Below, piece by piece: positions 6,424 to 12,269 of a stretch of DNA of 12,269 nt (its first letter is position 1; every line of letters starts with the position of its first letter). Source of the DNA: Planctomycetia bacterium (GTDB lineage: Bacteria > Planctomycetota > Phycisphaerae > Phycisphaerales > SM1A02). Position numbers and translations under genes: made by a program. The stretch spans positions 1-12,269 of the forward strand of contig JAACEA010000072.1 in the NCBI GenBank assembly GCA_009936695.1, in the 5' to 3' direction. The notes under the pieces are model-generated. The model was given only the letters and a program-made list of their open reading frames with translations. It searched no databases and was not told the DNA's origin.

Positions 6424-9400
6424 GCCTCGGCGCCCGGCGGCGACTCGGTTCGGTCGCCATCGTCGCGCTTCGCGGCGGGCTCGATGGCCGCACCACCGAT
6501 CATGGTGACCCGGATGTCCCGCTGCGGGAACGGAATCGTCACCCCGGCTTCGTCGAACCGCCGCTTCACGTCGGTGTTGATCCAGGTTCGCGTCTCCACG
6601 AGCCGGTCGGTGGTCGGGATGAAGACCCGGAGTTCGAAGTTCATCGAACTCTCGCCGAACCCGTTGAAGTTCACCGTCGGTTCGGGTTCCTCGAGGACGT
6701 GCGGCGCTGCGCGCCCGGCGTCGAGCAGGATGGCCGCGACCTTCTCGGGATCCTCGCCGTAGGAGACACCGACCGCAAGGACCACGCGAATGCTGGTTTC
6801 CCCCTGGGACCAGTTGATGACCTCCTGCGTGATCAGCATCTTGTTCGGGACCATCAGGACCTTGTTGTCCCAGTCGGTGATCGCCGTCGACCGCATCCGC
6901 ACGGTGGTGATCCGGCCCGTCGTCCCCCCGACCGTCACCATGTCGCCGACCCGGACCGGTTGCTCGAAGAGAATGATGATCCCGGAGATGAAGTTGGCGA
7001 AGATCTCCTGCAGGCCGAACCCCAGTCCCACCGTGAAACCGGCCGCAAGCCACTGCACGCTGTCCCAGGTGACACCGAGCATCGCGACCCCCGCCGCGAG
7101 GCCCCCGAATCCGATCGCCCAACGGACGATCTGGACCGCGGCGTAGCGGTTCCCCACCCCCACCCGGAATCGATCGAGCAGGAGCAGGCCGAGGAGGTAG
7201 GGAATGTGGCGGGCCGCGTACATGGCGAAGCCGATGGTGAAGACGGCCGCCCCGACGTCGCGGAGCGTGATCGGCTGGGCGATCGTCGTCTGGACGAGCG
7301 CCCCGTCCTCGTTCGCCACCAGCGACTCGATCGCCCGGCTCCAGAGCACGATCCCATCCCCGAACTGCAGGGCGGGGAGCACCGGCGACCACAGGAACCA
7401 CAGACCCGTCGCCAGCAACACGAAGACCGTGAATCCGATGGCCCCCTGCGTCTGTCCGCTGAGCGTCTTGAGATTGACCTCCTGTTCGGTGATGTCCTCC
7501 CCTTCCGCCTCCTGCCGGCGCAGCGCCAGCACCTGAACCCGCTGCCGACAGGTCAACAGTCTGAGCAGAAGCTCCCGCGCGATCATCAGGACGGCGATGA
7601 ACATGATGCTGAGGATCAGCACCCGCTGGAGCAGGAGAATCGTGGCGTACCAGCCCGCGACGGAGAGAATCCCCACCGTGACCAGGATGCCGGTGACGAT
7701 CAGCAGCGGAAGCCAGGGCGCCTGCGCGACTCTGGAGTCGGGCTGATCGACGATGGTGCTGGCGAAGAGCCCCTTGACCGGATTGAGCAGGATGTACCCG
7801 GTCACGATGAAGCAGAGCGGAAGGACACCGTAGAAGAGCCGTCCCGCATCCGGCAGGTCGAGGGCTCCAGCGTTGCACATGCGGTCCATGAAACCGATCG
7901 GCACGGTCACCAGAAGGGGAATCATCGCGGCCCGGATCGCGCGTCTCGTGGTCTGCGGCCATCGGAAGTGCCGTTCGGCGAGCCCCTCGGGACGCACGAT
8001 CGAGTAGATGGTTCCCAACCAGAGCAGATACCACGCCGCCATCTCGCTGTTCCGGCCGACGATGGTCGCGAAGTCGTTCCCGATCCGGACGTCCGCGAGC
8101 AGCGAGCCGAAGACCAGCACCGGCACCGCGAGTGTCGCGCCGTGCAGGAACGCCAGCAGGAGACACACGATCGTCTCCCGAAAATGGTCGGTCGAGGGAC
8201 GAGTGACCCGAACGCCCGACAGCACGATTCGCGCCGCGATCCGTTGACGGAGCGCAAGCATCGCCAACGGAAACGACACCCCGAACAGAAGGGCGAGCGG
8301 ACGCTGGACCGCCGCATCACCGAACGCCTCGAGGAGGCCGAGCCATCGGGACGGCCGGAAGAGTTCGCCGGTCTCGGTGATGGTTCGGCCGAGGAACCCG
8401 GGCTTGAACGCCCTCACGTCGCGGATCCAGAGCGTCTCGCGCAACACCAGCTCCCGATATCGCTTGCTCAGCGTCGCCAGCGCCAGATCGACGTCGACGA
8501 GGGTTGCGAGCGTCTGGAGCTCCTCGTTGACCGCCGCAAGCAGCGGCTGCCCGAACTGGTCCAGCCGGGCCTCGTAGACCCGAACGAGCTCCTCGACCAC
8601 CGGTTCGGCCTGGGGCCCGTCGAGCCCCGCGGCCATCGCCACCGAAACGGCGAATCGATTCGGATCGGCCAGTGCATCGAGCCCGTCGAGCAGGAGCACG
8701 CGATCGAGATCGAGGTCCGACCGCATGACCCTGAGTTCGCGGACCCGACGCATCAACTCCTGCTCGTCGGGGAAATCCGAAAGACGCTTCCGAAGCAACT
8801 CGGCGACCTCGGGCGTGACTCGACCGCGGAACTTGGCGTCGTCGTTCTCGACCCGCGCCTTGAGCCGATTGAGCAGGCCCTGCTGCCTGTCGAGCTCGGC
8901 GAGAAGCGAGTCTCGTTTGGCGACGACCGCAGCCAGGCTCATCGCCATCCGTTCGTTCTCTCGAGCCTCCGCCCTGGCGATCGGCGACACCAGCGCCTCC
9001 GCGACCGCCGCAGCCTCGGCCCGCGTCACCTCCGCGTCGAGAATCCGTCTCTTCGAGACCCGCGCCATCCAGGCTTCCATTGTCCGGTCGACGCGGGCGA
9101 GAATCTGGATCCGGGCCCTGCGCTCGATTCGAAGCACGTCGTCCGAATCGGTGTAGAACCGCTCTTCAGCCTCCAGGGCCTCGATCTGCGCGCGATACTT
9201 TCGACGCTGAATCTGCTCGAACGGTGTCAGATCGGATCGCGACTCGAGCGAGAGAAGGCCCGCTTCCGCCTCGGAGATGAGTTTCGGGATCTGGACGCGA
9301 CGATCCCGCCGACGAGCCTGCTCCTCGTTGACCTCCGACAGCGCCTGCGAAGCGACACGGCTGGCGGCTTGCGCGGCGTCGACACCGGTCGCGAACGCCT

Positions 9401-9824
9401 CGTCATCGAGATCCGATGGAATGTCCGGGTTGACATACGGTTTCGTGGATTCTTCGAGCAGCGCCTTCGCGCGGGCCCTCGACTCGACGATCGCCCGCGT
9501 CTTGTCCTGATAACCCATGGCCCGCTTTTGGGCGGCGAGCGTGTCACTGAGATCACGAAGTCGTTGTTGAAGCGACTCGATCTTCGCGTCGTTCGGGCTT
9601 TTTTCCGCCTTGGCCTCCGCGATCGCCTTGTTGACGCTCTCGATCTCGTCGGCAAGCGGGGATGGTGCATCAACGCCTTTCCCGTCATCGACGACCTTGG
9701 GAGGCTCGGCCTCCTGGACCGACTCCGCGGACGCGGGCGCCCCCGCCAGGCACACGACCGAGACGACCACCCCCACGACGACCGAAGCGAGGCGATCACC
9801 GATGGAAGGGACCCCCGGGAGCAT
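6420..9824 (-). CDS. mscK: MscK/KefA-type large mechanosensitive channel
   Basis: This is a large MscS-superfamily channel, expected to open under membrane tension and release ions and solutes during hypo-osmotic shock. The length of 1134 residues compares with about 1100 for E. coli MscK and MscM. In order: a signal peptide (1-33, ending APASA); an alanine/arginine/glutamate-rich periplasmic coiled-coil region (about 55-470); about eleven membrane helices (roughly 503-950); then the pore-lining helix and MscS core, GLGFGLQEIFANFISGIIIL at 933-952, followed by FEQPVRVGD, ITDWDNKVLMVPNK (982-995) and a cytoplasmic beta and alpha/beta domain to about 1108. A short charged tail ends the protein. 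This core closely follows E. coli MscK. The start ATG at 9824 was chosen because it directly precedes the signal peptide; the ribosome binding site is weak, and upstream in-frame sequence overlaps the previous gene and is not coding-like. It lies 62 nt after the amidotransferase gene and its stop overlaps the aminotransferase start. Confidence 0.93.
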   Translation of the reverse strand: MLPGVPSIGDRLASVVVGVVVSVVCLAGAPASAESVQEAEPPKVVDDGKGVDAPSPLADEIESVNKAIAEAKAEKSPNDAKIESLQQRLRDLSDTLAAQKRAMGYQDKTRAIVESRARAKALLEESTKPYVNPDIPSDLDDEAFATGVDAAQAASRVASQALSEVNEEQARRRDRRVQIPKLISEAEAGLLSLESRSDLTPFEQIQRRKYRAQIEALEAEERFYTDSDDVLRIERRARIQILARVDRTMEAWMARVSKRRILDAEVTRAEAAAVAEALVSPIARAEARENERMAMSLAAVVAKRDSLLAELDRQQGLLNRLKARVENDDAKFRGRVTPEVAELLRKRLSDFPDEQELMRRVRELRVMRSDLDLDRVLLLDGLDALADPNRFAVSVAMAAGLDGPQAEPVVEELVRVYEARLDQFGQPLLAAVNEELQTLATLVDVDLALATLSKRYRELVLRETLWIRDVRAFKPGFLGRTITETGELFRPSRWLGLLEAFGDAAVQRPLALLFGVSFPLAMLALRQRIAARIVLSGVRVTRPSTDHFRETIVCLLLAFLHGATLAVPVLVFGSLLADVRIGNDFATIVGRNSEMAAWYLLWLGTIYSIVRPEGLAERHFRWPQTTRRAIRAAMIPLLVTVPIGFMDRMCNAGALDLPDAGRLFYGVLPLCFIVTGYILLNPVKGLFASTIVDQPDSRVAQAPWLPLLIVTGILVTVGILSVAGWYATILLLQRVLILSIMFIAVLMIARELLLRLLTCRQRVQVLALRRQEAEGEDITEQEVNLKTLSGQTQGAIGFTVFVLLATGLWFLWSPVLPALQFGDGIVLWSRAIESLVANEDGALVQTTIAQPITLRDVGAAVFTIGFAMYAARHIPYLLGLLLLDRFRVGVGNRYAAVQIVRWAIGFGGLAAGVAMLGVTWDSVQWLAAGFTVGLGFGLQEIFANFISGIIILFEQPVRVGDMVTVGGTTGRITTVRMRSTAITDWDNKVLMVPNKMLITQEVINWSQGETSIRVVLAVGVSYGEDPEKVAAILLDAGRAAPHVLEEPEPTVNFNGFGESSMNFELRVFIPTTDRLVETRTWINTDVKRRFDEAGVTIPFPQRDIRVTMIGGAAIEPAAKRDDGDRTESPPGAEA

Positions 9825-9886
9825 CTCGTCCGGGACGGCCGACGCTTCTCGCAAGGTTCCGAACCGTTGATGACGTCCTGCGTGCT

Positions 9887-10627
9887 TCAGTGGTGGATGT
9901 CCTTTGGAATCCCGGCGTTCACACGCTCGACCGGCACGAGATAGGACGCCACGTTCTCGGCGAATCGCGAACCCATGCGCTCGATCGATTCCGCTTCGTC
10001 CCGGACTGCCGCCTTGATGCCGCCATAGTCGGCGGTCGGATTGAGATGTTCCGCGGGGTCGTCGCAGAGTTCGGTGATTCGCGTCGCCGTCCATTCCGGG
10101 TGGAACTGAACGCCGTAGGCGAAGACGCCGTGGGCGAACGCCTCCACGCCACACGCCTCACTCTTCGCCAGCAGCCTCGCCTCGGGCGGAAGGGCCGTGA
10201 TCTCATCTTGATGCCAGGCCGGCCAGGTGGCGTACCAGGGCAGGCCGCGGAACATCGGGTCGTCCCGGCCCGCGACCGTCATGTCCACTCGGCACGGCCC
10301 GACGGAGGCGGACTCCATTCGAGCGACGGTTCCACCAAGGGCGCGGGCGAGCAGCTGCGCTCCGAGACAGACACCGAGGACCGGAATCTGGGCGGCGGAG
10401 GCGGCGGCGAGCAGGGCGATCTCATCGGCGATCCAGGGCAAGGAGTCATCGGTCGCGGAGGCCGATCCCCCCATCGAGAGAATGCCATCGATGCCGTCAA
10501 GATCCGCGGGGATCTGATCGCCGTCGGCAAGCCGAATGGTGCGACAGCGAAGGCCGTGTCGAAGGAGGGCTTCACCGATCAGGCCGGTGTCGCTCGCGTT
10601 GGAGTGCTGGATGACGAGAATGGGCAT
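9887..10627 (-). CDS. Class I glutamine amidotransferase-like protein (GMP synthase-type GATase1)
   Basis: This 246-residue protein is a stand-alone glutamine amidotransferase domain, a family that hydrolyses glutamine (or a related gamma-glutamyl amide) and passes on ammonia. Visible features are the first strand PILVIQH (2-8), MGGSASATDD (52-61), the nucleophile elbow GVCLGAQLLARALGG (85-99) with C87, WHQDEI (138-143), and YGVQFHPEW (171-179) supplying H176 and E178 to complete the triad. The triad is intact, so enzymatic activity is likely; no synthetase domain is attached and the acceptor is unknown. The start is ATG at 10627, because the family begins directly with this strand; a GTG at 10681 in frame is less likely. 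No Shine-Dalgarno precedes it, but a promoter hexamer ends 6 nt upstream, which suggests a leaderless message. It is the first gene of the operon with mscK, the aminotransferase and the symporter. Confidence 0.92.
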   Translation of the reverse strand: MPILVIQHSNASDTGLIGEALLRHGLRCRTIRLADGDQIPADLDGIDGILSMGGSASATDDSLPWIADEIALLAAASAAQIPVLGVCLGAQLLARALGGTVARMESASVGPCRVDMTVAGRDDPMFRGLPWYATWPAWHQDEITALPPEARLLAKSEACGVEAFAHGVFAYGVQFHPEWTATRITELCDDPAEHLNPTADYGGIKAAVRDEAESIERMGSRFAENVASYLVPVERVNAGIPKDIHH

Positions 10628-10775
10628 CGGGAGAAGGTACGCGGACCGGGACTCCGTCTCAACCTCATCGGAGCTCCCCACCGAAAAGGACCGTCGCCTC
10701 GGAGATTCCGCGACCGCCCCGCGATGATGCTGGATTGGCCTCTACAGTCGGGGCGGGCCGGACGACGACACCCCG
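10628..10775. other. Divergent intergenic region between the operon and the DUF4159-like gene
   Basis: These 148 bp separate two divergent genes. The minus-strand promoter candidate lies at 10634-10662. For the plus-strand gene, TACAGT (10743-10748) is a possible -10 hexamer giving a short leader, but no convincing -35 or ribosome binding site is present. No strong hairpin or operator was recognised. Confidence 0.4.
10634..10662 (-). promoter_or_regulatory. Candidate operon promoter giving a leaderless transcript
   Basis: On the minus strand TTGAGA (10657-10662, five of six consensus bases) is followed after 17 bp by TACCTT (10634-10639, TANNNT type). The -10 ends exactly 6 nt before the ATG at 10627, so transcription would begin at or next to the A of the start codon. 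This would explain the missing ribosome binding site. It is the best promoter candidate seen for the four-gene operon. Confidence 0.5.
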
Positions 10776-12269
10776 ATGGGCGACCGAACAACGACGGAAG
10801 GGCGGACGAAGACGCTGGCGATCGGCGTCATCGGCCTCACCAGCATGATTGCGTCGGCGGGAGACCCCGTCGCGACCGACCATCTCCAAGTCCATTCTCG
10901 GATCACCGCTCGAGCCATGCCTCGGGTCGAGGCGAAGCAATCGGCGGTGGTCACGGAAGAGACCGTCCGAGGCATGCTCGATGCCCTCGTGGAGGTCATC
11001 CTTGAACGTCACCATCCCACCCGGCACTGGGAACCGATTCGCCCCCCGTCGGGCCAATCTCCCCAGCCCACCGGCCGAACCGCGCTCGCAGTGCTCGCCC
11101 TGCTCGATGCCGGCATTCCGGCCCAATCACCACGGATCGTCGCCGCGATCGACTGGATGTCGACCACACCCGCCGATGGCACCTACGCGATCGCCGCCCG
11201 GCTCATGGTCTGGTGCCGACTCCCGGACTTCGACCGCGCTCGACGCCTCGAGTGCGAACGACTTCTCGAACGCTTTTCGGTGGAAGGCGGAGGCTGGGAC
11301 TACGGCCCCTCCCCCCGGCTCGGTTTCATCGACCAGTCCCTCACCCAGTTCGGGCTCCAGGCGATCACCGAGGCCGCGCAGCGAGGGGCCTCGATACCGG
11401 CGGCGGTCTTCGATCGCGTCCGAGCCCGGTTCATCGGGACCCAGAATCCCGATGGCGGCTGGGGCTACCGACGCATCGGCGACCCATCGCGTGGGTCGAT
11501 GACGGCCGCCGGGGTGGCGTCGCTCGCGATCATCGAAAAGCACCTCCCGTCCCGTCGGGACGACCGGCGAAGAATGCTGGACGCGATGACGAAGGCCGTG
11601 ACCTGGCTCGAGGCCCGATTCGATGTCGAGGCCAATCCCGGATGCCCGCGCTGGCATCTGTATTGGATACACGCGATGGAGCGGGCGGCCCGGATGACCG
11701 GTGTTCGAACCCTGGGGACACGCGACTGGTTTCAGGAATCCGCCGCGATGATCCGCCGACGACTCTTTCTGGTGGAACCTCGACACCCACCGCGCATCCG
11801 GGGAACGCCGCGGATCGATCGCCTCGCGTTCGCGCTGCTGGTGCTCCGCCGTGGCCTCGAGCCCGTCGCCTTCGCCTGCATCGACGTCGGTGACCGACCG
11901 CCGATCGACGACCTCCTCGGCGATGCGTGCCGACTGGTCTCCGAGCATCTCGAACGCGTCACCGGGTGGATCCGAATCGACCTTGACGACCCACCGGAAT
12001 CCTGGCGGCGCTTTCCGGTCCTCGTGGTCCGCTCGCCAGTCGACGCCGCGTGGCTTGCCGACCCCTCGTCGAGACTCGCTCGACGACTCGCAGCCTTCGT
12101 GGCGAGTGGCGGCGTCGTCATCGCGCTACCGAGTTCCATCGGCCCGGGCACGCGAACATTCCCCGAGCGGGCGATCGCCGCCATCGTTCCCGAGGCTGGA
12201 AACGCGACACCACCGACCGTTGCTCGCGACGATCCGGCCCGGCGACGGGCTGGGCGGTGGCGTATCGAC
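10776..12269 (+). CDS. Secreted prenyltransferase-like repeat protein with DUF4159-like domain, 3' end outside the window
   Basis: The frame is open for 498 codons to the window edge with no stop, so the C-terminus is missing. Residues 1-28 look like a signal peptide (lysine at 12, hydrophobic TLAIGVIGLTSMIASA). Residues about 60-330 resemble the alpha/alpha repeats of prenyltransferases and squalene cyclases: paired TALAVLALLDAG (102-113) and TAAGVASLAIIE (243-254) helices, GGGWDYG (171-177), and GTQNPDGGWGY (221-231). WHLYWIHAMERAARMTGV (293-310) with DWFQESAA (317-324) matches a segment I recall from planctomycete proteins of this type. From about 380 a DUF4159-like domain begins, with an IRIDLDDP strand, FPVLVVRSP, and an FVASGGVVIALPSS segment (441-454). 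The canonical cyclase DXDD motif is not seen, so a structural or protein-binding role is more likely than terpene cyclisation. Such genes often accompany MoxR/DUF58/von Willebrand-type genes, which would lie beyond the window. The start ATG lacks a clear ribosome binding site. Confidence 0.8.
   Translation, partial: MGDRTTTEGRTKTLAIGVIGLTSMIASAGDPVATDHLQVHSRITARAMPRVEAKQSAVVTEETVRGMLDALVEVILERHHPTRHWEPIRPPSGQSPQPTGRTALAVLALLDAGIPAQSPRIVAAIDWMSTTPADGTYAIAARLMVWCRLPDFDRARRLECERLLERFSVEGGGWDYGPSPRLGFIDQSLTQFGLQAITEAAQRGASIPAAVFDRVRARFIGTQNPDGGWGYRRIGDPSRGSMTAAGVASLAIIEKHLPSRRDDRRRMLDAMTKAVTWLEARFDVEANPGCPRWHLYWIHAMERAARMTGVRTLGTRDWFQESAAMIRRRLFLVEPRHPPRIRGTPRIDRLAFALLVLRRGLEPVAFACIDVGDRPPIDDLLGDACRLVSEHLERVTGWIRIDLDDPPESWRRFPVLVVRSPVDAAWLADPSSRLARRLAAFVASGGVVIALPSSIGPGTRTFPERAIAAIVPEAGNATPPTVARDDPARRRAGRWRID

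Noticed and set aside
6424..8166. Long upstream extension of the aminotransferase frame
   Set aside because: The frame is open but lies inside mscK in another phase and its translation is low-complexity. The aminotransferase fold begins right after the GTG at 6423.
6699..9944. 1081-codon open frame on the plus strand, antisense to mscK
   Set aside because: The translation is dominated by R, D, H, P, E and Q with no domain, and it lies opposite a protein with clear MscK signatures. Long antisense frames are expected when the true gene has strong GC bias at third positions.

Overview
The window is strongly GC-rich and gene-dense, and it reads as chromosomal DNA from a planctomycete, possibly a Phycisphaerae-like marine lineage. 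The lineage call is an inference. It rests on the incomplete last gene, which joins a signal peptide, prenyltransferase/squalene-cyclase-like repeats and a DUF4159-like domain (an arrangement common in Planctomycetota), on a small conserved-looking protein resembling planctomycete DUF2617-annotated proteins, and on high GC with weak Shine-Dalgarno use. No mobile element, CRISPR array, tRNA or rRNA is visible.

Layout. 140-700 (minus) encodes a 186-residue protein of unknown function, followed by a hairpin terminator at 71-105. 701-1367 is the longest stretch without a gene; it holds inverted repeats and an AT-richer patch. 1406-1814 (minus) is the RNase P RNA gene, absent from any protein-only view, with a textbook terminator at 1364-1397. 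It diverges from 1875-2849 (plus), a degenerate Gfo/Idh/MocA-type oxidoreductase that has lost its nucleotide-binding and catalytic signatures. A 14-bp hairpin at 2920-2952 separates that gene from convergent rplU (ribosomal protein bL21, 2986-3312 minus), which has its own promoter and no rpmA beside it.

Upstream of rplU on the minus strand lies a probable four-gene operon, in transcription order: class I glutamine amidotransferase-like protein (9887-10627), MscK/KefA-type mechanosensitive channel of 1134 residues (6420-9824), PLP-dependent class I/II aminotransferase (5257-6423) and sodium:solute symporter (3416-5260). The last three are joined by 4-nt stop/start overlaps (GTGA and ATGA), which suggests translational coupling. 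Turgor-release channel, Na+-driven uptake system and amino-acid-handling enzymes together would fit osmotic or amino-acid homeostasis, but no shared substrate can be read from the sequence.

Divergent from the operon, 10776 to the window end (plus) is the incomplete prenyltransferase-repeat/DUF4159 gene. Two genes, at 10627 (minus) and 1875 (plus), lack a Shine-Dalgarno sequence and carry a TANNNT hexamer ending exactly 6 nt before the start codon, so both may produce leaderless mRNAs.
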